Assembly (NCBI GenBank): GCA_030607835.1
Contig: JAUWJE010000016.1
Span: 1-14,021, forward strand
Source: Candidatus Fermentibacterota bacterium
Lineage (GTDB): Bacteria > Fermentibacterota > Fermentibacteria > Fermentibacterales > JCC-6
DNA length: 14,021 nt
Direction of reading: 5' to 3'
The position numbers were made by a program, and so were the translations under genes. Below are positions 7,848-14,021 of this stretch, piece by piece; the stretch's first letter is position 1, and each line of letters opens with the position of its first letter. The notes beneath the pieces are model-generated. The model saw nothing but the letters and a program-made list of their open reading frames with translations. It was not told the DNA's origin and did no database searches.

Positions 7848-8726
7848 TTATTCACCCATGCACAGGGCTAGGAAATCTTCAACCATTTCAGTTGTAACAT
7901 GAAACCCATCCTTTGTCCCGCCCAGTGGAACAGCATCCTGCTTTCGACCATGATAGTCAGTTCCACCTGTAAGAACAAGTTCAAATCTACCTGCGAGTTC
8001 CTTCAGCAAACCAGTAAACATTACGGAATGGCTGGGATAATATGCTTCAATACCTGACAATCCGTATTTCTTCATTCTGCCAATAAAAAGTGAAAGCTCA
8101 TTCGGGTCAAGGTGAATATATCCCGGATGGGCCATTACCGGCAATCCACCAGCATCGGCTATAAGACGTATTGCTTCACGAACTGGTAGCCTGTCTCTGT
8201 CAACATATGCCGGTTTCCCCTTTGCCAGGAATCTGTTAAAGGCTTCTTTCAAATCCCCTACGAATCCACCTTCAATAAGAGCTTCAGCAATGTGTGGCCG
8301 ACCTATAACATCTCCACCTGCAACAAGTCTCACTGAATCAATATCAATATGCATACCGAGGTGACTGAGTTTTTCAAGTATCCGGGGATTTCTTCTTTCT
8401 CGGCCCTCCTGAATAAAGGCTATGGCTTTGCCAAGAGGAGTTGACCTGGACACTAATTTCTCTGGAATGGATCCGGGAAAATACCCAAGTAAATGAGCAG
8501 TTGAACCTTTCTGCTCCAGATCAACGCTAATTTCCACTCCGGGAATCATGCTTATTCCCATCGAATCAGCAGCTTCCATTCCCATGGGAATACCATCCAG
8601 GGTATCATGATCAGTTACTGCAATTATGGATATTTCTCTCTCTGCAGCAAGCTCAACCAGCTCGATAGCTGATCGAGTACCGTCAGATGCTGTACTGTGT
8701 AAATGAAGGTCAACATAAGTCTGCAT
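7848..8726 (-). CDS. PHP-domain phosphoesterase (YciV/RnaAM-like)
   Basis: The 292-residue protein is a cytoplasmic metal-dependent phosphoesterase of the PHP superfamily, in the group that includes E. coli YciV/RnaAM (5'-3' exonuclease on short RNAs and 3',5'-nucleoside bisphosphate phosphatase). Visible metal-ligand motifs are DLHLHS at 6-11 (H8, H10), D15, TDHD at 38-41 (H40), GVE at 63-65 (E65), H78 in the HLLGYF segment, MAHPG at 198-202 (H200) and GTDYHG at 255-260 (D257, H259). GRPHIAEALI at 142-151 is also characteristic of this subgroup. All expected ligands are present, so it should be active. GGAGGAAAT precedes the ATG at 8726. It is the first gene of the minus-strand run and diverges from the HD-domain gene across about 100 nt. 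The exact substrate cannot be told from sequence. Confidence 0.92.
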   Translation of the reverse strand: MQTYVDLHLHSTASDGTRSAIELVELAAEREISIIAVTDHDTLDGIPMGMEAADSMGISMIPGVEISVDLEQKGSTAHLLGYFPGSIPEKLVSRSTPLGKAIAFIQEGRERRNPRILEKLSHLGMHIDIDSVRLVAGGDVIGRPHIAEALIEGGFVGDLKEAFNRFLAKGKPAYVDRDRLPVREAIRLIADAGGLPVMAHPGYIHLDPNELSLFIGRMKKYGLSGIEAYYPSHSVMFTGLLKELAGRFELVLTGGTDYHGRKQDAVPLGGTKDGFHVTTEMVEDFLALCMGE

Positions 8727-8750
8727 GTGCGATTTCCTCCGGAATCGAGA

Positions 8751-8778
8751 ATATTATCCGCTAAGAGATACAATGCAA
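8751..8778 (-). promoter_or_regulatory. Possible promoter of the PHP phosphoesterase gene
   Basis: Minus strand TTGCAT (8778-8773), 16-nt spacer and TAATAT (8756-8751), four of six matches in each box. A start near 8744 would leave almost no leader before the ribosome-binding site at about 8741-8737. The same 103-nt gap must also hold the promoter for the divergent plus-strand gene, where TATTAT at 8752-8757 is a candidate -10 without a clear -35. Confidence 0.3.
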
Positions 8779-8829
8779 CTGCATAATGGAATTGCCCCGC
8801 AGATAATCCGGGAAATGGAGAAACAAATA

Positions 8830-10177
8830 ATGTCAGAAGATGCTATCAGAAAAAAGATCATGTACATCCGCGATCCTGTACACGGAAACATAAAACTCTC
8901 AAGTCTGCAGGAAGACCTCATCAAAACAGTCGAGGTTCAGAGACTCAGCCTTACATCAGCTGGGTACAACCTATCAGAGCTATCCTGGAGCTCATTGTAT
9001 GCGACTGTCTCATGCCCTTGGTGTATCATATCTTGCGGATAAGATAGGAGAACACATTCTCGAACAGATCGACAGTATTCCAGCATACGAGCAGCAAAGA
9101 ATACGCGGGATCCTGCAAGCTGCAGGTTTACTCCATGATATCGGACACACACCCTGGTCGCATACTCTTGAGCCGCTCTATATCGAAATACATGGAGTGG
9201 ATCACATGAGCCTCGTTGCCGATCTTGTGGAGGGCAATCAGACTCTCAGCATCAGAGGTTCCGGCAGGATACCTGACATTCTGAGATCATATGATATCAA
9301 TCCTGAAGACGTTGCGGATCTCATCTGCTGCAGATATAAGGGTCCCCGCTATCTTCAACAGATGATTTTCGGTGAAGTTGATGCGGATATGCTTGATTAC
9401 CTGCTGAGGGATTTCTACTTCACTGGAGTGGCATTCGGTCACATCGAAATGGAGAGGATTATCTCAACCATGACTGTGGTGGATAACGAAATCGTTTTTC
9501 TCACCAAGTGTCATGAAGCAATTCGTGATTTCCTCTTCGCAAGAATGCAGATGTATTCCAGCGTTTACCTTCATAAGAAAACCAGGATTGTAGATATGAT
9601 GCTGCTCGCGGCAGCCAGGCGGAGTATTGTCGAACTCGGTGAAATACAGGATTTTCATGTTCTCACTGATGATGAGATTCTAAGCTTCCTTGCCTGCGAT
9701 TCAACTGATCCGTGGGTCCGGGAAATGGCATGGAGGGTGAAGTACAGACAGAAGCTTTTCTCTCAGGTATTCCGAATAGATGCCGCAACCCTTGATGAGA
9801 GTGATATCTCGTTCCTGAACACAATCAGAACATCTGAGGATACTCCATCTTTGATCGCTCATACTCTTGTAATGAAGATCGCTGAAGCGGCAGGAGTCGA
9901 TCCAAGATACATTCTGGTCGATCTGCCTCTTGATGCGGTAAGGATATCCGAGGGGAGATTCGAGAAATTGGGAATCAAATATGTTAATCAGAATGAAGAT
10001 ATCAAGGATCTTGAGGATATCGATCCAGCTTTCTCTGAATACCTTTCAAGAGCAAAACCAAACAGAAATTATCTGACTGTTAATTGCTGTCCGGATATTA
10101 AAGATCAAGTAGAGGATACTTGCAGAGATCTATTTCACAGAGCGGTAATGCCGTTGTTCAGAGATGATCAGGGCTGA
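8830..10177 (+). CDS. HD-domain phosphohydrolase (COG1078/YdhJ-like), interrupted by an apparent frameshift
   Basis: The gene encodes an HD-superfamily metal-dependent phosphohydrolase related to dNTP triphosphohydrolases. In the first frame, from ATG 8830 (GGAG about 9 nt upstream), comes the family N-terminus: IRDPVHGNIKL and then VEVQRL ending at 8946. The frame then continues into unrelated sequence and stops at 9042. The expected continuation, ALHQLGTTYQSYPGAHCMRL, is found from 8948 in a frame shifted by one base, joining SHALGVSYLA, LLHDIGHTPWSH (the HD pair) and DADMLDYLLRDFYFTGVAFG. One base (8947) separates the halves; compared with the family's QRLRxIxQLG pattern, two bases are missing. 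The joined product is about 449 residues, normal for the family. Metal ligands all lie in the downstream part, but translation from the internal ATG at 8999 would lack the conserved N-terminus. Sequencing error, true mutation or programmed shifting are all possible. The 3' end overlaps mgtC tail-to-tail by 20 nt. Confidence 0.85.
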
Positions 10178-10889
10178 TAATTCGCGAGATTCCATCAATT
10201 GATCTCCCCGAAGATCTCTGCCACGTGACGGTTGTTACTCCATCAATTTCAGATAAGGAACTCAACAGCTCGTATTTATTCTCTATCTTTCTGATACGAA
10301 GGTGATACAACAGATTTACTAAGCTGCCACTCCGGTCGATCTCAACATCAACATCATGAATTCCAATATGCGAATGTTCGAAGACAGCTGTGCACCTTTC
10401 AAGCAGCAGCAGAGGATCCCTGCTCTCACTACGGATTATTACGTCTCGATATTTCAGTGCTGATACACGGTTCTCAAGCAGTGGAAGCAGTATAAGAACA
10501 AGAAGCGCAATACCGGTTGACCAGGCCGCCAGATAGTACTGACCTATTCCGACGACAATTCCGATCGCAGCAACGAACCATATACAGGCAGCGGTAGTCA
10601 AACCCCTAATAAAATCACTTGTTCTGATAATAGCTCCAGCCCCCAGAAACCCGATTCCGGTAACAATACCAGCAACGATTCTGCTTATTTCCTCACCCGA
10701 AGGACCGTTTCCGTTACTGAATTCCGCGGCAATGCTCATACCGCTTATTGTTAAAATAGCAGCTCCAATACAGACCAGCATGTGTGTCCTTAATCCTGCG
10801 GGTCTGCCATGGTATTCTCTCTCAAGCCCAATCAGAGATCCAAAAAATGTAGCCAGAATCAGTTTGACAATCCAGCTTTCAAAATCCAT
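10158..10889 (-). CDS. MgtC/SapB family membrane protein
   Basis: The 243 residues show the MgtC/SapB membrane domain with about five hydrophobic helices in residues 1-137. Signature motifs are GLEREYHGRPAGLRTH at 21-36, GIGFLGAGAI at 78-87 and GLTTAACIWFVAAIG at 96-110. A soluble C-terminal domain follows (about 150-243) with the alternating strand-helix pattern of the ACT-like domain of long MgtC proteins. MgtC proteins of pathogens help growth at low magnesium and inhibit the F-ATPase; most members of the wider family, this one included, have no proven role. The start has GGAAGG a few nt before the ATG at 10889. It follows the sensor gene by 32 nt, so the two are probably co-transcribed, which suggests that its expression is tied to whatever that protein senses. 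Confidence 0.92.
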   Translation of the reverse strand: MDFESWIVKLILATFFGSLIGLEREYHGRPAGLRTHMLVCIGAAILTISGMSIAAEFSNGNGPSGEEISRIVAGIVTGIGFLGAGAIIRTSDFIRGLTTAACIWFVAAIGIVVGIGQYYLAAWSTGIALLVLILLPLLENRVSALKYRDVIIRSESRDPLLLLERCTAVFEHSHIGIHDVDVEIDRSGSLVNLLYHLRIRKIENKYELLSSLSEIDGVTTVTWQRSSGRSIDGISRIISPDHL

Positions 10890-10921
10890 TCAAACCTTCC
10901 CGAATCGTTCAGTATATCCGT

Positions 10922-13078
10922 TTATATTGAATCAGGCACTACAAGAAGCTCGATGATATCCAGCAGTTTACCTGGTGAATATGGTTTACGAAGCAGTCCT
11001 GCTCCGCTAATCCCATCTATATGTGCCTTTTTCTCCATATCAGATGAACCTGAGGTAAAGATGATCTTCAGATCAGGCCAATGTATTCTCAGGATTGAGA
11101 TTGTCTCCTCAAGGGATTCCTCCAGCACCGAGGCATCAAGCACCAGACAATCAGGGGACGATCCAATGTATTCTTCAAACAGGTGATCAAGATCGGCAGT
11201 ATTAACAATATCCATGCCTATTGAAATCAGTACATCGGAGACGCTGTTCCTCACCTCACTTGAAGCATCACAGCTCGCTATGGATATCTTCCCAATTTTC
11301 GCAGGTTTCCTGGATTCATCAGGGGAGATATCGAAAAGAGAACTCTCGCTTATGTTGAAAAGAATATTAAGAGTAGTGCCGGTAGATCCTTCAGTGAAAA
11401 CGGGATGTAAATCAAGCCGGGCAAGAATCGCAGCCAGCGAGGACACATGTGAACCAAAGTCTCTCTGAATACCTGATGTATCTGTCTCGGGATCAAGCAA
11501 GGCTTCCTTGAGAAATACGGGAATTCTTGTACCATCACCGTAACTGATCGAAACTGATCTTGAAACTGATCCATCGCACTTTACTGAGAACACCGGATCA
11601 GTAGCCGGAGAAGGAACGTTCCTGACTCCACTTCTAATCTTCACAGGTCCGGAAACTGTTTCAAGTGAATGAAACACCATTTCCTTTATTATCTGTGAGA
11701 AATCACCTATGGAACACTCTGCCTCAGGGAGAAATCCAGAAGCTTCAACTTCTATCGTTGCTCTTTCCGGAAGTACATCATTAAGTGCTGAAGTAATTCT
11801 CTCGAGTTCATCGCTAAGTTCAATAATACCACTCTGTTCCCTTTCAGAACGTAATACATTCTGTCTGATTTCAGTAAGAGTTCGCGAAATCATGCCGAAA
11901 TGTTTTGCAGCGGCAGTATTGATTCCGGACAGTTTCCCTCCATCTTGAGCAAGGTCTATAGCCTTCTGAATATCAGGATCAGCAATCTTTCGCATTGCCT
12001 GCGCGTGCTGAGACTCGTCCGTTTTTGGATGTGATGTCATTTTGTCGATTGCATCATGATCGGACGTGAAGACTCCTCTGCTGAATACCGCAAATCCGGA
12101 ATCATTAAGTGATTCAATCCTGAGAAAATTATGATTCAAAAAACCTTCACTGTTAATCAGATTCAGAACGAATTCATTGCTTCCCTCTGCTTCAGGATAT
12201 TCAAATGAGCTCATTTCCTCAGGAATGAAACATGGCAAAAGGTGGAATTGCATCCCGATCGCGTCTTCAAGAGGGATGTCAATCAAAGATACCGCTGCTG
12301 AATTCATGTGTACTATTTCATTGTTGCTGTCAAGTTTCAATAATGCGGGAGAATCAGATCCATCCATAAGTGAAGAGGGATAAACATCAAGAGGCAGCTT
12401 TTGCCCGGATAATTTGGCTGTTTTCTCATTTTCCTGATCTTCTACGAAATATCCCTTCATTTCGATCTTCCTGCGAAAATCGGCAAGTCCAAGAACAAGC
12501 CCCGGGATGATTATCAGTATCAGTACAGCTACAGAGAGCGCAGCGAAATCGTACTTGTATTCATTTAACCAGTCCGTTCCTTTAAGATCAGTGAAAACAA
12601 TCCTCACTAAGACGGATCGATCATCAGAATGCTGCAGCGGATAGAACACCGTAAGATTTTCATCCAGTCCGGATCCATAATACCTCATGTACGGGGTATT
12701 GTTATTCAGAGCTGACACAGCGAGTGTATCATTGTAGGGAATTCTCTCGAATTCATTCCCTGTTAAGGGCTGGGCAATTACACATTCATCAAGATTAAAA
12801 CAATCTCGGAAATATGATCTGAGTCGATGAAATATTATTCCGCCCTCATGAAATCGATTAAACATAGCATCTGAATAATTCGTATTACCGGATAATCTTA
12901 CAAGATTCTCAGTAATCCGTGATATTTGCTCATCTTCAATACTGGCAATCGTATCTGATATATTGTCAGTCATATGCAGGTAAGCTAAAAGCACCACAAT
13001 GACCGCAATTAATCCCAGTATGTAAGGAAATAGAATGCGAATCATAATTCTGGGCGATACACCGGTGAAGAATACCAT
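10922..13078 (-). CDS. Membrane PAS hybrid histidine-kinase-like protein with degenerate kinase core and C-terminal receiver
   Basis: Residue numbers count from the ATG at 13084; the ATG at 13078 is chosen because AAGGAT sits about 5 nt before it and directly against the other. Layout: membrane helix 17-36, extracytoplasmic sensor domain 37-180, membrane helix 182-202, PAS-like domain about 243-345, histidine-kinase-like region about 360-580 and a receiver-like domain about 597-717. In the receiver, D650 (CLVLD), T677 and K700 (RKPYS) match the phosphoacceptor, Thr and Lys; only one of the usual acidic pair remains (D606). The kinase core aligns end to end with the ATPase fold (DFSQIIKEMVFHSLET, GDGTRIP, then STGTTLNILF) but the N-box Asn residues are E468 and H472, the G1-box Asp is G516, and the G2 GLGL stretch is DFGS. 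The nearest His to the dimerisation helix is H395, without a standard H-box. It is probably unable to bind ATP normally. mgtC follows 32 nt downstream. Confidence 0.88.
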   Translation of the reverse strand: MVFFTGVSPRIMIRILFPYILGLIAVIVVLLAYLHMTDNISDTIASIEDEQISRITENLVRLSGNTNYSDAMFNRFHEGGIIFHRLRSYFRDCFNLDECVIAQPLTGNEFERIPYNDTLAVSALNNNTPYMRYYGSGLDENLTVFYPLQHSDDRSVLVRIVFTDLKGTDWLNEYKYDFAALSVAVLILIIIPGLVLGLADFRRKIEMKGYFVEDQENEKTAKLSGQKLPLDVYPSSLMDGSDSPALLKLDSNNEIVHMNSAAVSLIDIPLEDAIGMQFHLLPCFIPEEMSSFEYPEAEGSNEFVLNLINSEGFLNHNFLRIESLNDSGFAVFSRGVFTSDHDAIDKMTSHPKTDESQHAQAMRKIADPDIQKAIDLAQDGGKLSGINTAAAKHFGMISRTLTEIRQNVLRSEREQSGIIELSDELERITSALNDVLPERATIEVEASGFLPEAECSIGDFSQIIKEMVFHSLETVSGPVKIRSGVRNVPSPATDPVFSVKCDGSVSRSVSISYGDGTRIPVFLKEALLDPETDTSGIQRDFGSHVSSLAAILARLDLHPVFTEGSTGTTLNILFNISESSLFDISPDESRKPAKIGKISIASCDASSEVRNSVSDVLISIGMDIVNTADLDHLFEEYIGSSPDCLVLDASVLEESLEETISILRIHWPDLKIIFTSGSSDMEKKAHIDGISGAGLLRKPYSPGKLLDIIELLVVPDSI

Positions 13079-13105
13079 GTTCATCCTTAATCAAATACAC
13101 TTAAC

Positions 13106-13120
13106 TACTTAGTTTTAGCG
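13106..13120 (-). repeat. Copy 1 of 15-bp putative operator (sensor side)
   Basis: Minus strand CGCTAAAACTAAGTA. It differs from the copy at 13294-13308 at one base and overlaps the candidate -10 and start site of the sensor-gene promoter. The element contains two CTAA units 6 nt apart. Confidence 0.5.
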
Positions 13121-13139
13121 AAAAATAGGAGTTTGTCAA
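13112..13139 (-). promoter_or_regulatory. Candidate sigma-70 promoter for the sensor-like protein and mgtC
   Basis: Minus strand TTGACA (13139-13134, perfect -35), 16-nt spacer and TAAAAC (13117-13112, four of six). It points at the sensor gene, about 34 nt before its start codon, giving a short leader. Confidence 0.45.
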
Positions 13140-13283
13140 GTGCATTAATTGAAAACAGCATTTCCGGGTCATGATCAACAGTTTTAATTGTATGATTTAT
13201 ACTTTATTGCATAACCTTCGAGCAATTGAGAAAATATCGATGCGTCTGTCTACTTTTTACTTCAAATTATTTCATTAACTGGG

Positions 13284-13312
13284 TTGACATAATCGCTAAC
13301 ACTAAGTAAATT
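13284..13312 (+). promoter_or_regulatory. Candidate sigma-70 promoter of the tyrosine recombinase
   Basis: Plus strand TTGACA (13284-13289, perfect -35), 17-nt spacer and TAAATT (13307-13312, four of six). The leader to the ATG at 13453 would be about 130 nt, long enough for post-transcriptional control; a hairpin lies in it at 13401-13420. Confidence 0.55.
13294..13308 (+). repeat. Copy 2 of 15-bp putative operator (recombinase side)
   Basis: Plus strand CGCTAACACTAAGTA, 14 of 15 identical to the inverted copy at 13106-13120. It fills most of the -35/-10 spacer and touches the -10 of the recombinase promoter candidate, a position where a bound protein would block RNA polymerase. Confidence 0.5.
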
Positions 13313-13400
13313 TAACTTGGGGTCACAACTTAATCTGCATAATTTGCCAGTATTCATTATTAGTATTGTAGATGCTGGTGAGATTATTCAGGTTATTGGC

Positions 13401-13420
13401 AAATGCAATGTTTTGCATTT
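13401..13420 (+). repeat. 8-bp perfect inverted repeat in the recombinase leader
   Basis: AAATGCAA (13401-13408), 4-nt loop TGTT and TTGCATTT (13413-13420). It ends about 20 nt before the ribosome-binding site TAAGGAG at 13441-13447. It could be a dimeric-repressor operator or a weak RNA hairpin; its low GC argues against a terminator. Confidence 0.45.
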
Positions 13421-13452
13421 TGTCAAGCTATTCAGTAAAGTAAGGAGTAATT

Positions 13453-14021
13453 ATGTCAGATTACATCGAGCAGACAAGGAAGCTTCTGCGGACTGCGGGG
13501 AGAAGTCCTAAAACTGCAAACAGTTACCTTTCACATATTCGCCGACTTGAAAACACTTTTGGTGATGAATGTGGCGATCTGGATGAATCCACCCTCAGGG
13601 TATACCTTGAAGGTCTCGTTGACGAAGGCAAGTCCCTTTCCTACATCAACCAGGCACAAAGCGCAATCAGATTCATGTACAAGCATGTCCTTCATAAAGA
13701 TAACCCCCTACCAGGTCCTGGTCTTATCTCCAAGAAAATACCGCTTCATGGGATTTTCAACAGAGATGAAATCAAGAATATTTTTGCCAATGTTCATGAA
13801 CTGAAGTACAGACTCGCATTGATGCTTATATACTCCTCAGGTCTGAGAGTGGGTGAAGCTACTCATCTTTTGAGAAATGCAGTGGACTTCGAGAATATGG
13901 TTATCCATGTGAATGACATGGATGGAGAACATTTAAGAGACACTATACTGGCAAATTCAATCGCTGATATCCTGGAGTACTACATCGAAACAAGAACGGA
14001 TGATTCTCCCTGGATGTTCCC
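13453..14021 (+). CDS. Tyrosine recombinase/integrase (partial, C-terminus beyond window)
   Basis: The ATG at 13453 has TAAGGAG 5 nt upstream; 189 codons are seen before the right edge. Residues about 1-85 form the SAM-like core-binding domain (TANSYLSHIRRLE, then LSYINQAQSAIRFMYKHVL). The catalytic domain begins near residue 100, and IYSSGLRVGEATHL at 126-139 contains the first catalytic Arg, R132. In the beta-hairpin, where relatives of the Xer/IntI type read V-x-D-G-K-G-x-K-D-R, this protein reads VNDMDGEHLRD at 153-163, placing Asp157 at the catalytic Lys. The HxxR, H/W and Tyr nucleophile lie outside the window. Such enzymes cut and rejoin DNA at specific sites; chromosome-dimer resolution, mobile-element integration or gene inversion are all possible. 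The pattern with no adjacent rod-operon gene and an AT-rich upstream region suggests the edge of a mobile or variable region, but only weakly. Confidence 0.9.
   Translation, partial: MSDYIEQTRKLLRTAGRSPKTANSYLSHIRRLENTFGDECGDLDESTLRVYLEGLVDEGKSLSYINQAQSAIRFMYKHVLHKDNPLPGPGLISKKIPLHGIFNRDEIKNIFANVHELKYRLALMLIYSSGLRVGEATHLLRNAVDFENMVIHVNDMDGEHLRDTILANSIADILEYYIETRTDDSPWMF

Larger units (their letters stand above)
13085..13452. other. AT-rich intergenic region between the divergent sensor-like and recombinase genes
   Basis: This 368-nt stretch has no convincing gene. It holds divergent promoter candidates, a 15-bp element present twice in inverted orientation (13106-13120 and 13294-13308) and an 8-bp hairpin near the recombinase start. 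The 9-mer TTTGTCAAG occurs at 13132-13140 and 13419-13427, meaning that the minus strand carries TTGACA at both places. No RNA gene or riboswitch was recognised. Confidence 0.6.

Noticed and set aside
10158..10203. Possible bidirectional terminator at the HD/mgtC tail-to-tail junction, including the palindrome ATCAATTGAT
   Set aside because: The palindrome lies inside mgtC coding sequence, is AT-rich and lacks a T-run; the 20-nt overlap of the two genes leaves no room for a standard terminator.
13147..13190. Imperfect stem with AATTG-AAAAC and GTTTTAATT arms
   Set aside because: About nine AT-rich pairs with a bulge and a loop of over 20 nt; too weak to call a structure.
13085..13452. Integron attI site or CRISPR-like array upstream of the recombinase
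   Set aside because: No attC-like cassettes, no regularly spaced repeats and no clear GTTRRRY crossover with paired boxes were found; the recombinase also lacks enough sequence to assign to IntI.
13317..13511. 64-codon plus-strand reading frame overlapping the recombinase start
   Set aside because: It has no ribosome-binding site, begins at the predicted transcription start and runs out of frame into the recombinase, which has a much better start signal.

Overview
The window reads as a stretch of chromosome from a Gram-negative, rod-shaped, probably uncultured bacterium. The evidence is a complete rod-shape (elongasome) operon, a lipoprotein diacylglyceryl transferase, and a LolB-like lipoprotein that implies an outer membrane. 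Base composition looks moderate, and the Lgt sequence has a Cys-rich variant motif. The protein sequences do not resemble Proteobacteria or Firmicutes closely. An FCB-type or candidate-phylum lineage is a guess, not something the sequence proves. No rRNA, tRNA, CRISPR array or insertion sequence was seen.

Region 1 (8726 down to 1, all minus strand) is one long, tightly packed gene run. In order of transcription it holds a PHP-domain phosphoesterase, a 67-residue TPR-like helical protein, a LolB-like lipoprotein, mreB, mreC, mreD, PBP2 (mrdA), rodA, lgt and comF, which runs off the window edge. Gaps are mostly 3-40 nt, and two junctions overlap (PBP2/rodA and lgt/comF). MreB, MreC, MreD, PBP2 and RodA together make the machine that inserts new peptidoglycan along the cell cylinder. 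Lgt adds the diacylglycerol anchor to prolipoproteins, including presumably the lipoprotein encoded upstream. The 100-nt gap before mreB carries a possible internal promoter and a strong ribosome-binding site.

Region 2 (8830-10177, plus strand) is a divergent HD-domain phosphohydrolase gene. As given, its reading frame is broken near 8947: the two parts of one conserved domain lie in different frames.

Region 3 (13078 down to 10158, minus strand) is a two-gene unit. A membrane-bound, PAS-containing hybrid histidine-kinase-like protein is followed by an MgtC/SapB-family membrane protein. The kinase-like protein keeps its C-terminal receiver residues but has lost the ATP-binding Asn and Asp residues and has no normal phosphoacceptor-His motif. 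It looks like a signalling pseudokinase.

Region 4 (13085 to the end) is an AT-rich 368-nt intergenic region followed by the first 189 codons of a tyrosine recombinase on the plus strand. The intergenic region holds two divergent promoter candidates. A near-identical 15-bp element (14/15 matches, inverted orientation) overlaps the -10 region of both, which suggests shared control of the pseudokinase-mgtC unit and the recombinase. The recombinase has the first catalytic Arg but Asp where the beta-hairpin Lys is expected; its C-terminal active site lies outside the window.

The most interesting items are the eroded kinase paired with MgtC, the shared 15-bp element, the Lys-less recombinase, the frameshifted HD gene, and a possible CTG start for rodA.
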